A stretch of DNA of 64,000 bases from Bacillota bacterium (GTDB lineage Bacteria; Bacillota; Bacilli; Alicyclobacillales; SLC66), in assembly GCA_026627345.1 (NCBI GenBank), contig JAPNUP010000051.1, positions 25,413-89,412 of the forward strand, written 5' to 3'. Position numbers and translations under genes: made by a program. Positions 1-8,261 of this stretch are shown here, one piece after another; position 1 is the stretch's first letter; each line of letters begins with the position of its first letter. The notes beneath the pieces are model-generated. The model ran no database searches, was not told where the DNA came from, and worked only from the letters and a program-made list of their open reading frames with translations.

Positions 1-553
1 ACGAACCACCAGCTATAACGGTGCATATAACCGAAAATATAAGGCCGCCCACTGCCCCAGAAACGGTCTTCTTAGGACTCACTTCAGGCAAAAGTTTGCG
101 CCCGCCAAAGGCGCGGCCAATGAAATAAGCGCCTGTATCGGTCGTCCAAATGGCGATAAACACAATGAGGACCCACCCGATCCCATGGGAAAGGGGGCGC
201 AGATCTAGGAGGTTGCGAAAAGCGTAGCTTGAATAAAGGGCCCCCGCAAAAAGAACGGCCGCCGCGGGAAAGGAGAACTGTTGCCGACGAAAAACAGTCA
301 CGATCAAGAGGACATACAGCAACACGTACCAGAAATTCTCGAACTGCGGCCACACTACCAGCAAAACGACGAACACAAGCGCCAAAATGCTCTCCGCGCT
401 CGTCAGCCGCACGTGCATCATCGTGCCGATCTCCACCGTGCAGACAGCTGCGATGACAGCAAAAAACAAGGCCATCCAAATTCCGCCCAGCCAAGTAGCT
501 CCGAGCACCAGAAGGACACCTACACTGCCTGTCAGCACGCGTTGAACCAGCAT
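1..553 (-). CDS. cdsA: Phosphatidate cytidylyltransferase CdsA (partial, 3' end outside window)
   Basis: Integral membrane enzyme that makes CDP-diacylglycerol from phosphatidate and CTP for phospholipid synthesis. Translating from an ATG at 553 gives a protein starting MLVQRVLTG with several hydrophobic helices, then the CdsA stretch WTTDTGAYFIGR and a PKKT motif near residue 170, typical of the family. About 184 residues are present and the C-terminus lies beyond base 1. It follows uppS by about 30 bases, the usual uppS-cdsA order in Bacilli. The upstream AGAGG-like site is weak, and a GTG nine bases earlier is possible. Other open frames over this stretch are shadows. Confidence 0.9.
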   Translation of the reverse strand, partial: MLVQRVLTGSVGVLLVLGATWLGGIWMALFFAVIAAVCTVEIGTMMHVRLTSAESILALVFVVLLVVWPQFENFWYVLLYVLLIVTVFRRQQFSFPAAAVLFAGALYSSYAFRNLLDLRPLSHGIGWVLIVFIAIWTTDTGAYFIGRAFGGRKLLPEVSPKKTVSGAVGGLIFSVICTVIAGGS

Positions 554-583
554 GAACGTCACCCGCCTCTGTGATGACCCGCG

Positions 584-1357
584 CTACTTAAGCCCACCGA
601 ATCTCCGCTCGCGCCGCGCATATTCCTGCAACGCGCGTATGTATTCAGTGCGGGTAAACTCCGGCCAAACCAAGTCTGTAAAGTACAATTCTGCATAAGC
701 GATCTGCCACAACAAGAAATTGCTGATACGCACGTCACCGGCTGTTCGAATCAGCAAGTCCGGATCAGGCAAACCCTGTGTCTCGAGCAGTTGGGAAAGG
801 ACCGTCTCATCGATCTCCGACGCTTTGATCACGCCATCGCTAACCTGCTCGGCCAACTTTCGTACCGCAGTGATAATCTCCGCCCGACTGCCGTAATTCA
901 GCGCGAACTGGACAATCATGCCTGAGTTACCCGCCGTTAGCCGAATCGATTCGCGCACGAAATTTTGCGTTTGCAAAGGAAGTTTCGAGGTATCCCCGAT
1001 AAATCGAACTTGCACGTTACGCTCAATGAGCTCTTCCATATCTGTGCGGAAGAATTCTCCAACTAGGTGCCACAGATACTGAATCTCCTGACGGGGCCGT
1101 TTCCAATTCTCCGTAGAAAAGGCATACAGCGTGAGCGCCTGAATCCCGAGATCATCCGAACAACGAATGACTTCCCTCATCGCGCCCATTCCAGCATGAT
1201 GCCCAGCGGGACGCGGCAGTCCCCGCGATCGCGCCCAACGACCATTGCCGTCCATAATAATCGCTACATGCCTCGGTAACGTCTCAGGAGCCAGATCATT
1301 TACGGGCACGCTGTCTCGCCTACGCCTGCGAAAGATCGTCAACCAGTTTCGAGTCAT
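584..1357 (-). CDS. uppS: Undecaprenyl diphosphate synthase (isoprenyl transferase)
   Basis: Cis-prenyltransferase that condenses isopentenyl diphosphate onto farnesyl diphosphate to make the C55 lipid carrier for peptidoglycan and other wall polymers. The signature MDGNGRWARSRG with its catalytic Asp lies about 40 residues from the N-terminus, and the C-terminal LIRTAGDVRISNFLLWQ and YFTDLVWPEF blocks are intact. Length, 257 residues, is normal. I chose ATG at 1357 because GAGGG sits 8 bases upstream; a GTG at 1372 would overlap that site. The basic segment before the catalytic domain (FRRRRRD) is a short extension. It lies between frr and cdsA in a tight operon. Confidence 0.95.
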   Translation of the reverse strand: MTRNWLTIFRRRRRDSVPVNDLAPETLPRHVAIIMDGNGRWARSRGLPRPAGHHAGMGAMREVIRCSDDLGIQALTLYAFSTENWKRPRQEIQYLWHLVGEFFRTDMEELIERNVQVRFIGDTSKLPLQTQNFVRESIRLTAGNSGMIVQFALNYGSRAEIITAVRKLAEQVSDGVIKASEIDETVLSQLLETQGLPDPDLLIRTAGDVRISNFLLWQIAYAELYFTDLVWPEFTRTEYIRALQEYARRERRFGGLK

Positions 1358-1380
1358 AGGGACATCCCTCACGATTTCGC

Positions 1381-1941
1381 TTACACTTCGAGCAATTCAC
1401 GTTCCTTTTGTGCGAGCAAACGATCGATCTCAGCGATTGTTTTGTCAGTCACATCCTGAACCCGTTCTTGTAAGCGGCGGCTCTCATCTTCCGGCAAGCC
1501 AGAGGTCTTTTCGGCCTTCTTGATATCTTCATTCACATCGCGCCGCACGTTTCGCACTGCAATCCGCCCGTCTTCCGCGAGTTTCCGGATGACCTTGGCC
1601 AATTCCTGACGCCGTTGCTCGGTGAGTTGCGGAATGCTCAGACGAATGAGGACACCATCGTTAGATGGACTAAGCCCCAGATCCGACTTCATAATCGCCC
1701 GTTCAATCTCGTGAAGCGAGCCTTTGTCCCACGGTTGGATGACGAGCATCCGCGGCTCCGGTACCGAGATATTGGCCACTTGCGAAATCGGAACCATAGA
1801 CCCATAGTACTCGACCAGCACTTTGTCGAGTAGCGAAGGCGTCGCACGCCCTGCACGAACGGTAGCAAAATCCTTTTTCAGTGCGTTCACCGACTTCTCC
1901 ATACGCTCTTGCGCGTCTTTCACAAAATCATCCGCACTCAC
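1381..1941 (-). CDS. frr: Ribosome recycling factor
   Basis: RRF splits post-termination ribosomes together with EF-G in the cytoplasm. The 186-residue length and the motifs [20 protein letters not shown] and the C-terminal helix with [15 protein letters not shown] match the family closely. The start codon is GTG and overlaps the pyrH stop by four bases (GTGA), so frr is probably translationally coupled to pyrH. Downstream is uppS, 23 bases away from its chosen start. Nothing is unusual. Confidence 0.97.
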   Translation of the reverse strand: MSADDFVKDAQERMEKSVNALKKDFATVRAGRATPSLLDKVLVEYYGSMVPISQVANISVPEPRMLVIQPWDKGSLHEIERAIMKSDLGLSPSNDGVLIRLSIPQLTEQRRQELAKVIRKLAEDGRIAVRNVRRDVNEDIKKAEKTSGLPEDESRRLQERVQDVTDKTIAEIDRLLAQKERELLEV

Positions 1942-2669
1942 GTTTCGTCCCTCCTCACAATTGTGCCGATCGTATCCCCTCGCACGGCGCGAACGATGTT
2001 TCCTGGGGCCGTAATCGAGAAGACGAGAATCGGTATATCGTTATCCATGCACAAAGATGTAGCCGTTGCATCCATGACACCGAGGCCTTGACTAAGAACC
2101 GTCATAAAATTTAGACGGTCGTATTTTACTGCGTCGGGAAACCGTTGCGGGTCAGCCGAGTAAACACCGTCCACTCCGTTTTTGGCCATCAAAATTACGT
2201 CCGCCTCAATCTCTGCAGCTCGCAAGGCAGCCGTGGTATCGGTGGTAAAAAACGGATTGCCTGTGCCACCAGCAAAGATGACCACACGGCCTTTTTCCAG
2301 ATGTCGAATGGCTCGCCGTCTTATGTAGGGTTCCGCTACCTGACGCATCTCAATGGACGTCTGCACTCTAGTGACCACGCCGATGCGTTCTAACGCATCT
2401 TGCAACGCCAGACCATTCAAGACGGTCGCAAGCATCCCCATATAATCGGCATGCGCTCGCTCCATGCCAAGCTCGCTCGCAGATCCCCCGCGCCAGATAT
2501 TTCCGCCGCCGACGACCACCGCCACTTGTACACCGAGCGTTGTCACATCGCGAAGTTGCTTAGCTACGGCTGCTATGACATCTGCCGCAATACCAAATCC
2601 ACCCTCACCTGCCAGCGCCTCTCCGCTAAGCTTGAGCACCACGCGGCGATATGCGGCTTTCTCATTCAT
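1938..2669 (-). CDS. pyrH: Uridylate kinase (UMP kinase)
   Basis: Hexameric UMP kinase of pyrimidine nucleotide synthesis, making UDP from UMP and ATP. It shows the amino-acid-kinase fold motifs KLSGEAL near the N-terminus, [11 protein letters not shown], and [11 protein letters not shown] near the middle. ATG at 2669 with AAGGATG upstream gives 243 residues, the usual size; a longer open frame upstream runs through a terminator-like hairpin and is not credible. It follows tsf after that hairpin and overlaps frr by four bases. Confidence 0.97.
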   Translation of the reverse strand: MNEKAAYRRVVLKLSGEALAGEGGFGIAADVIAAVAKQLRDVTTLGVQVAVVVGGGNIWRGGSASELGMERAHADYMGMLATVLNGLALQDALERIGVVTRVQTSIEMRQVAEPYIRRRAIRHLEKGRVVIFAGGTGNPFFTTDTTAALRAAEIEADVILMAKNGVDGVYSADPQRFPDAVKYDRLNFMTVLSQGLGVMDATATSLCMDNDIPILVFSITAPGNIVRAVRGDTIGTIVRRDET

Positions 2670-2698
2670 AGCGACCCATCCTTCAACTTGTCTAAGCG

Positions 2699-2731
2699 AA
2701 AAAGGGAACACGACTCGCAAGCCGTGTCCCC
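2699..2731 (-). terminator. Terminator-like hairpin between tsf and pyrH
   Basis: Read on the minus strand, a 9-bp stem (GGGGACACG with CGTGTTCCC, one G-U pair) around a 10-base loop is followed by five T residues. It lies just after the tsf stop and about 30 bases before the pyrH start. No clear promoter follows, so it is likely a partial terminator that lowers pyrH-frr-uppS transcription relative to rpsB-tsf. Confidence 0.7.
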
Positions 2732-2741
2732 CGATCAGAAG

Positions 2742-3395
2742 TTATTTCTTTACTTGCGCCATCACTTCCGACACGAAGTCATCTTGCTTTTTCTCAAGCC
2801 CTTCGCCCATCTCGTAACGAACAAACCGGCGAATGGAGATGTTCTCACCGATCTTGCCGACTTTACCAGCCACCAAAGCAGCTACAGTGACTGAAGGGTC
2901 CTTCACGAACGGCTGATCGAGCAGGCACTGTTCCCGTAGATACTTATCTACGCGACCCGCGACGATCTTGTCCACTACATTCTCCGGCTTGCCTTCGTTC
3001 AACGTCTGCTGGCGAAAAATTTCGGTCTCGCGATCCACGACCTCTTGCGCAATGTCTTCGCGCCGTAGATATTCCGGACGAGAAGCCGCAATGTGCATCG
3101 CGATGTCTTTACACAGCGCCCTGAATTCATCGGTCTTGGCCACAAAGTCAGTCTCACAGTTGACTTCCACCAAGACACCGATGCGACCTCCGGCATGGAT
3201 GTAGGATTCGACCACGCCTTCCGCCGCTACACGACCAGCTTTCTTCGCCGCAGAAGCGAGTCCTTGCTCTCGGAGAAACTCGATAGCCTTTTCCACGTTG
3301 CCATCGCTCTCCGTCAATGCTTTCTTACAATCGAGCATACCTGCGCCCGTCTTGTCCCGCAATTCTTTCACAAGTGCCGCACTCACAGTTGCCAT
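2742..3395 (-). CDS. tsf: Elongation factor Ts (short form)
   Basis: Guanine nucleotide exchange factor for EF-Tu. The N-terminal UBA-like segment ([19 protein letters not shown]) and the core motif NCETDFVAK are present. From the ATG at 3395 (GGAGTGG 9 bases upstream) the protein is 217 residues, much shorter than the roughly 290 residues of B. subtilis EF-Ts. The missing part belongs to the second core subdomain, and similar short forms are known in several Bacillota. It is co-transcribed with rpsB, 35 bases downstream of it. Confidence 0.95.
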   Translation of the reverse strand: MATVSAALVKELRDKTGAGMLDCKKALTESDGNVEKAIEFLREQGLASAAKKAGRVAAEGVVESYIHAGGRIGVLVEVNCETDFVAKTDEFRALCKDIAMHIAASRPEYLRREDIAQEVVDRETEIFRQQTLNEGKPENVVDKIVAGRVDKYLREQCLLDQPFVKDPSVTVAALVAGKVGKIGENISIRRFVRYEMGEGLEKKQDDFVSEVMAQVKK

Positions 3396-3430
3396 CTCAA
3401 TCGTCCACTCCAAATCATTCGCGAAATAGT

Positions 3431-4132
3431 TTACGACGCTGATTCTTCTCCGCCTTGCGCACCTTCGATATAAGCTTCCGCCATTTTGTTGCACAATAGT
3501 TTGACGGCGCGGATCGCATCATCATTGCCTGGAATCACATAGTCAATCTCATCCGGATCACAGTTGGTATCGACAATACCGACGATCGGGATACCGAGTT
3601 TACGCGCTTCAGCCACTGCAATGCGCTCTTTGCGCGGATCAATAATGAATAGCGCACCCGGCAATTTCTTCATATCTTTAATGCCGCCGAGGAATTTCTC
3701 GAGGCGTTCCATCTCTTTGCGAAGAATGATGACTTCTTTTTTAGGCAAGACATCAAATGTTCCATCTTGTTCCATCTTCTCAATCTCGCGAAGGCGCTCA
3801 ATCCGCTTTTGAATCGTCGAGAAGTTTGTCATCGTTCCACCTAGCCAACGCTGGTTGACATAGTAGCAGCCACAACGGGCAGCTTCATCGCGCACAGACT
3901 CCTGCGCTTGTTTCTTCGTTCCCACAAACAGAATCGTCTTGCCTTCAGAAGCAATCTGACGGACAAAGTTGTACGCCTCTTCGACTTTCTTCACTGTTTT
4001 TTGCAAGTCAATGATGTAAATGCCATTGCGTTCTGTGAAGATGTACTTGTCCATCTTCGGATTCCAACGACGCGTTTGGTGACCGAAATGCACGCCGGCC
4101 TCCAGTAATTGTTTCATCGATATGACAGCCAT
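3431..4132 (-). CDS. rpsB: 30S ribosomal protein S2
   Basis: Small-subunit ribosomal protein S2. The N-terminus [19 protein letters not shown], the RWNPKM motif and the LFIIDPRKE segment are diagnostic, and 233 residues is the normal size. ATG at 4132. The gene has its own likely sigma-A promoter about 110 bases upstream and a GC-rich leader that may fold, consistent with autogenous control of S2 operons. It is followed by tsf, the universal partner. Confidence 0.98.
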   Translation of the reverse strand: MAVISMKQLLEAGVHFGHQTRRWNPKMDKYIFTERNGIYIIDLQKTVKKVEEAYNFVRQIASEGKTILFVGTKKQAQESVRDEAARCGCYYVNQRWLGGTMTNFSTIQKRIERLREIEKMEQDGTFDVLPKKEVIILRKEMERLEKFLGGIKDMKKLPGALFIIDPRKERIAVAEARKLGIPIVGIVDTNCDPDEIDYVIPGNDDAIRAVKLLCNKMAEAYIEGAQGGEESAS

Positions 4133-4238
4133 GATTGAACCCCTCTCAAGTTACACCTCCGCCGTAGTCGGCAAACGGCCCCCTGCTATCGGAGATAACA
4201 GACTCAGCCCTTCTCGGACGGCGTGTGATTTTGTGCCT
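4133..4238 (-). promoter_or_regulatory. Structured 5' leader of rpsB-tsf (candidate S2-type autoregulatory leader)
   Basis: The untranslated leader can form a long-range stem: ACGCCGT near its 5' end pairs with ACGGCG close to the ribosome-binding region, with a small bulge before a second GTGT/ACAC pairing. The 3' arm lies about 25 bases before the ATG. Ribosomal protein S2 operons in several bacteria are repressed by S2 binding to such leaders. The fold was drawn by eye and the regulatory role is inferred. Confidence 0.4.
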
Positions 4239-4243
4239 GTAAA

Positions 4244-4272
4244 AGTATATCATCACTGATCTATATGCACAA
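4244..4272 (-). promoter_or_regulatory. Sigma-A promoter for rpsB-tsf
   Basis: On the minus strand, TTGTGC (-35), a 17-base spacer and TATACT (-10) precede rpsB, with the start of transcription expected near 4237. The -10 is strong and the -35 moderate. It overlaps the end of the fla/che operon region, so ribosomal genes would be transcribed independently of flagellar control. Confidence 0.65.
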
Positions 4273-4290
4273 GTTCCAAACAGCTCGAAG

Positions 4291-4788
4291 TTATAGAGGA
4301 AGTGATTGGTCACTCTCCAGAAGTCGCGCTACGAGATCAACCTCTGCCTGTCCTAAGTCGAGTTCTTTCATAACGGCTTCCCGAGGGTGCCCCGCCAATA
4401 GTCGCTCAGCGACAGTCCGATAGCGCGCTGACAGATACCCGGGAACCGCGAGCGACTGCCCACCGTGGCCGATTTGATTCATTTGCGTCTCCAGGCGCGA
4501 TGCGCGGGCTGACAGATCGTTGGTCTGCTGCCGAAGGTATTCGCCAGCCTGTCGCTGCTCGATCTCCAGCCCATCAATCTTCTGGCGCAAGAGCGACAGC
4601 ATCTCAATGAGCCGCTCATTTTCCTCTTCCATCTCCCGCGAAAACGCTTCGAGAGCTTGCACGACTTCTCCGGAAGCTTTGGCAGGACGCACGGCCTTTC
4701 GTCCGCGCCACCAAAAGAGTCCGGCCACAATCGCCACCAGAATCCATACTACCGCCTGTACCGACACTGCATTCGTCCACCTTTCCAC
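4291..4788 (-). CDS. SwrB-like (DUF6115-type) membrane-anchored coiled-coil protein
   Basis: 165 residues: one N-terminal membrane helix (about residues 8-25, AVVWILVAIVAGLFWW), a long charged coiled coil (about 50-110) and a C-terminal helix-turn-helix-like segment (YRTVAERLLAGHPREAVMKELDLGQ). This layout and the position just upstream of rpsB match SwrB (YlxL) of B. subtilis, which promotes flagellar export-gate assembly and swarming. Identity with SwrB is inferred from architecture and synteny, not from close sequence match. In B. subtilis sigD lies directly before swrB; here fapA does. Confidence 0.6.
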   Translation of the reverse strand: MERWTNAVSVQAVVWILVAIVAGLFWWRGRKAVRPAKASGEVVQALEAFSREMEEENERLIEMLSLLRQKIDGLEIEQRQAGEYLRQQTNDLSARASRLETQMNQIGHGGQSLAVPGYLSARYRTVAERLLAGHPREAVMKELDLGQAEVDLVARLLESDQSLPL

Positions 4789-4805
4789 TTCTCATAAATG
4801 GGCGC

Positions 4806-6218
4806 TCAACGCACAGGGCGTCGTTCAAACCCATCCTGTGTAAGCGTGTACTGACAAGGCCTAGTCAACTCATCCAGATACATCGTAGCGGCACTCGCCT
4901 CCAGGCGTACGCCAGGATAAGCGACCCCACCAATTTGCAAGAAAGGTTCCGGTTGACCAAGTACTTCCTCCCACTGCATTCGCTCTGCTTCCATTTGCTC
5001 GATCTGCTGACGGAAAGTCTCCACTTCCTCGTGCAATTGAAGCAGACGTGAAGAGTCGCCACTCTGGTTTTGTTGGCGCAACAGACCCAAGAGGTGCAAT
5101 CGCTCAGTCTCGCTTTGCAAAAGTGCGCCTGAAAGTTTCGCGAGCGCCTGCTCGCAGGCTTTCAGCCGGTCTTTAGCGGACGGAAAGTAACCCAACCGGA
5201 TAGGCGTCGCCGTAGACAGATGTGATCCGATGACGCGTGCGAATAGGCTCTCTGTGACCTGCGTTTCCCCACCTACCAAGAGTCCGCGTTTACCGACCAT
5301 CCGCAACCTCTTGGCCGTCACTTTTGAGTGCATGACACTATCAGACACCAACAGCTCCCCAGCGACGACTACTGTGGCATTTTGCAGATACATTGCCCGC
5401 ATATTGCCCTCTACCTGCACACGCGACCTGCGCGAGCCCTGTACGCCACCGCGAACAGTGAGATTTCCACCGGCACTGACATCTGCCGCTTCAATGATGC
5501 CATAGATTTCAATGTCATGGGCGGCTTTAACTGTAAAACCGGATTTCACATTGCCTCGAATGACGATCGTCCCTATGAAGTCGATGTTGCCAACACTAAA
5601 GTCCACATCCTCATCGACGTAAAGAATCGGTGTAACGCTCACGCGCCGGTCTGGCCCGTAACTCAGCTGTCCATCGATCGCCGCCGTCAAGGTTAGGCCA
5701 TCATCACTGATTTGCGTACCTTTGCCTGCAGGCAGTGGCACGGCTTTAGGCATTTTCGGCAATACTGGCACGTTGCGAACATCCGTTCCCGGATCGCCTG
5801 GTATCGCCTTCGTCTTCGTCGCGAGCAGTTGCCCCGCCACAGCCGTCTGCATGATGCCGAGTTCCCGAAAATCAACCGTTCCATCGTCCCGCTCAACTAG
5901 CCGGATCTGCGGATCAGGATCAAAGTGTAAAGTCACCGTCTCAGGAATCGATTCCGTGGGTGGACGTCCAACCGCAACGACAACGCCTGACATTCGATCC
6001 AGCCAACTGTCAAGTACATCTTGCAGCGCCGCCTCAGACAACACGCCGTAGCGCACGCCGTGTTGTCGAAGTATCGCCAGAAATTGCTGGACAGTTGGCA
6101 CAAATCCGGAATCCGCAGGGGGACGCTCACGAAAGTCGACCACCGCTCGCAACCGGTCAACATTCATCTTGACTGACACATAGTCCGCCAACTGCGGCGG
6201 CTCGACGACCTCATCCAC
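4806..6218 (-). CDS. fapA: FapA-family (DUF342) flagellar assembly/polymer-binding protein
   Basis: The central region (about residues 200-330) is a repetitive beta-helix with motifs such as GNIDFIGTIVIRGNV, AHDIEIYGIIE and GGNLTVRGGVQG, the hallmark of DUF342/FapA. A coiled coil follows (about 350-430). FapA proteins are linked to flagellar assembly or polar targeting in some bacteria. GGAGGG lies 6 bases before a GTG at 6218 and directly abuts an ATG at 6224, so I prefer the GTG (470 residues). It lies between cheD and the swrB-like gene, the place of sigD in B. subtilis. Its role in the cell remains uncertain. Confidence 0.8.
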   Translation of the reverse strand: MDEVVEPPQLADYVSVKMNVDRLRAVVDFRERPPADSGFVPTVQQFLAILRQHGVRYGVLSEAALQDVLDSWLDRMSGVVVAVGRPPTESIPETVTLHFDPDPQIRLVERDDGTVDFRELGIMQTAVAGQLLATKTKAIPGDPGTDVRNVPVLPKMPKAVPLPAGKGTQISDDGLTLTAAIDGQLSYGPDRRVSVTPILYVDEDVDFSVGNIDFIGTIVIRGNVKSGFTVKAAHDIEIYGIIEAADVSAGGNLTVRGGVQGSRRSRVQVEGNMRAMYLQNATVVVAGELLVSDSVMHSKVTAKRLRMVGKRGLLVGGETQVTESLFARVIGSHLSTATPIRLGYFPSAKDRLKACEQALAKLSGALLQSETERLHLLGLLRQQNQSGDSSRLLQLHEEVETFRQQIEQMEAERMQWEEVLGQPEPFLQIGGVAYPGVRLEASAATMYLDELTRPCQYTLTQDGFERRPVR

Positions 6219-6239
6219 ATGCATCCCTCCATATCCGAC

Positions 6240-6716
6240 CTAGATCGTGATTGCCTGTACATCGGCACAGCGAACGGTCAAACTTCCGTCCTGTGCATAA
6301 AGCTCGATCGTTCGCCCTTTGTGCCCACCAACCGCCCGCGAGACTACAGGTATCCTGGCGCTCACAAGCACCGCTTCCACCGCCTCGACATTGCGCGGGC
6401 CTATCCGGGCGTAATCTTTACGACCGGCGACTGTGAACATTTGTGCGCCGCCCGCCAGTTTAGCGACGATCTGATTGCGTTTCGCCCCTTGCGCCTGCAT
6501 CAACTGCAGCAACAAAGCGATCCCGCTGTCTGCATACTTCGCCGGCGTTGCCCCCGCGTCACCACGACTGTCTGGGAGCATGATGTGCGCGAGACCTGCC
6601 ACCGCAGCTCGCGCGTCGTATAACGCGACACCCACGCACGAGCCTAGCCCGACCGTGCGCAACGAATCACTTCCCGTGACAGCTCGAGCATCTGCCATAC
6701 CTACGCGGTACATCAC
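6240..6716 (-). CDS. cheD: Chemoreceptor glutamine deamidase CheD
   Basis: CheD deamidates receptor glutamines and, in Bacillus-type chemotaxis, binds and stimulates CheC. The nucleophilic Cys lies in LRTVGLGSCVGVALYD, the catalytic His in AGLAHIMLPDS, and the conserved GG.KGRTIELY segment is present. The 158-residue length is standard. Its start (GTG at 6716 or ATG at 6713) overlaps the cheC stop, so the two are translationally coupled, which suits their physical partnership. Confidence 0.95.
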   Translation of the reverse strand: MMYRVGMADARAVTGSDSLRTVGLGSCVGVALYDARAAVAGLAHIMLPDSRGDAGATPAKYADSGIALLLQLMQAQGAKRNQIVAKLAGGAQMFTVAGRKDYARIGPRNVEAVEAVLVSARIPVVSRAVGGHKGRTIELYAQDGSLTVRCADVQAITI

Positions 6717-7333
6717 GAGTCAAGGGCTACGCCGAGTGCATTTTGCAAAACGCGTTCGGCGCCTGGGTCAGGTAACAAGAAGACATGCGCATCTTCGATC
6801 GCGGACAAGTGATGAATCCTCGTATGAACGACTAGCGCATAATGGCTCACCCCGAGCGAGCGGATCAGACCTACAGACAGCACGGCTTGCGCCATATCCA
6901 CTGCCACCATCGGAACATCTGCCGATAACTGCAGTCCGGTAAAAGTCATCAGGGAAGAAAGATAGTTAGCGGCCATGATATTCCCCATCTCAGCGAGCGC
7001 TGAAATCTCCATATCGGACAGCCGCGTCGTAGCCAAGGCATCCGGTAAGACCTCCGCTATTAAAGATTTGGCCGCCTGCGGAGTCTGAACGAAAAAAAGG
7101 CTTCCCGTAAAGTCTCCTGACAGTGTCAGGTAGACACCTACTACCACCTGTTCCGGATCGCCGATGAGCTCGGCCATATCGTCAAAAGGCACGAGATCCA
7201 CACGAGGCACCTGAATGGAAACAGGTTGTCGCAACATCTCTGATAATGCAGAGGCTGCGTGCGCAGTCCCAATGTTGCCGATCTCGCGCAGCAGATCTGC
7301 AGTGCGTTCATTGACAAAACGAATGTTGTCCAT
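6713..7333 (-). CDS. cheC: CheY-P phosphatase CheC
   Basis: CheC dephosphorylates CheY-P and is activated by CheD. Both active-site motifs E-x2-N are visible: EIGN near residue 20 and EMGN near residue 115, each followed by the expected downstream Pro. ATG at 7333 with AGGAGGGG upstream gives 206 residues, the usual size; the longer open frame upstream overlaps flhG. It sits directly after flhG, where B. subtilis carries cheB-cheA-cheW first. Confidence 0.93.
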   Translation of the reverse strand: MDNIRFVNERTADLLREIGNIGTAHAASALSEMLRQPVSIQVPRVDLVPFDDMAELIGDPEQVVVGVYLTLSGDFTGSLFFVQTPQAAKSLIAEVLPDALATTRLSDMEISALAEMGNIMAANYLSSLMTFTGLQLSADVPMVAVDMAQAVLSVGLIRSLGVSHYALVVHTRIHHLSAIEDAHVFLLPDPGAERVLQNALGVALDS

Positions 7334-7370
7334 CCTACCCCTCCTAGCCCCGCAATGGGTATCTCTCTGT

Positions 7371-8261
7371 CTACTGTCGCGCGACAAAGCGTTCAAAAAA
7401 CGCGCGAATGCCTCGCGCCGGTGGTACAAGTACAGGCTTTGCGCCCTCCCTTGGCGTGCTGGGCCAGCCTGTGGCAGCCAATTGTCGAATGCAGCGCGAA
7501 GCCGCCGCCTGTGGCTGTGCAACTACAAACGGCACTTGGCGCACCACCGCTCGCGCCACCGCTTCGTCATCTTGCACATAGCCGAGCGCCTGCACTTTCA
7601 GGTCTAGAAATTTCGCCGCTACTGCTGAAAACTTCTCACTGGTTTCCTGCGCCTGCTGTTCATTGCGGACGCGATTGACCACCAAGCGAAGGTACGGCAA
7701 ACGACCGCCACGCATCATCATCTTGACCAGTGCGTATGCGTCTGTGAGAGAGGTCGGTTCTGGTGTCGTCACTAGTAACATCTCATCACATAAGGCCATC
7801 ATCTCCGACGCGTAGCGTCCGAAACCAGCACCGAAATCGATGAAGATGTAGTCGAAGAGACCATCAATGTCAATCAATTGCTCGGCAAAACGCGCAAGAT
7901 AGAGATTCCCGATACGATCTTCGGGAACTGTACCTGACCCACCAGACACCAGCGCCAATCCATCGCGATAAGTCACGCAGGCCTTGCGCAGATCCACTTG
8001 GCCGCGAAAAACGTCTTGAAGGCTATACTGGGGCCGCAGACCAAGTAAAATCTCAAGGTTCGAAAATCCGAGATCGCCGTCGATAATGGCGACTCGAAAG
8101 CCTGACATCTGCAGTACAAGCGCTAGATTGAGACTTACATTAGACTTACCTACCCCCCCTTTTCCACTGGCCACAGCGACCAGTCTCGTATGCGCTAGCC
8201 GCGAGGTAGAGTCAGGCCGTGATTGCGCGAGAATCCGTAGTTGCTCCGCTTGATCAGCCAT
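7371..8261 (-). CDS. flhG: FlhG (YlxH/FleN) MinD-like ATPase controlling flagellar number
   Basis: ParA/MinD-family ATPase acting with FlhF to set flagellar number and position. The deviant Walker A VASGKGGVGKSNVSLNLAL is near residue 34 and the switch motif IIDGDLGFSNLEILLGL follows, both characteristic of FlhG. Its ATG at 8261 overlaps the flhF stop by one base (TGATG), indicating coupling. The 296-residue length matches the family. The C-terminus carries a basic patch (ARGIRAFFERFVARQ) where family members have an amphipathic membrane-targeting helix. Confidence 0.93.
   Translation of the reverse strand: MADQAEQLRILAQSRPDSTSRLAHTRLVAVASGKGGVGKSNVSLNLALVLQMSGFRVAIIDGDLGFSNLEILLGLRPQYSLQDVFRGQVDLRKACVTYRDGLALVSGGSGTVPEDRIGNLYLARFAEQLIDIDGLFDYIFIDFGAGFGRYASEMMALCDEMLLVTTPEPTSLTDAYALVKMMMRGGRLPYLRLVVNRVRNEQQAQETSEKFSAVAAKFLDLKVQALGYVQDDEAVARAVVRQVPFVVAQPQAAASRCIRQLAATGWPSTPREGAKPVLVPPARGIRAFFERFVARQ

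Noticed and set aside
84..494. 136-residue minus-strand frame over the cdsA region
   Set aside because: The neighbouring frame encodes a clear CdsA with conserved motifs; this one has Arg/Cys/His-rich nonsense composition.
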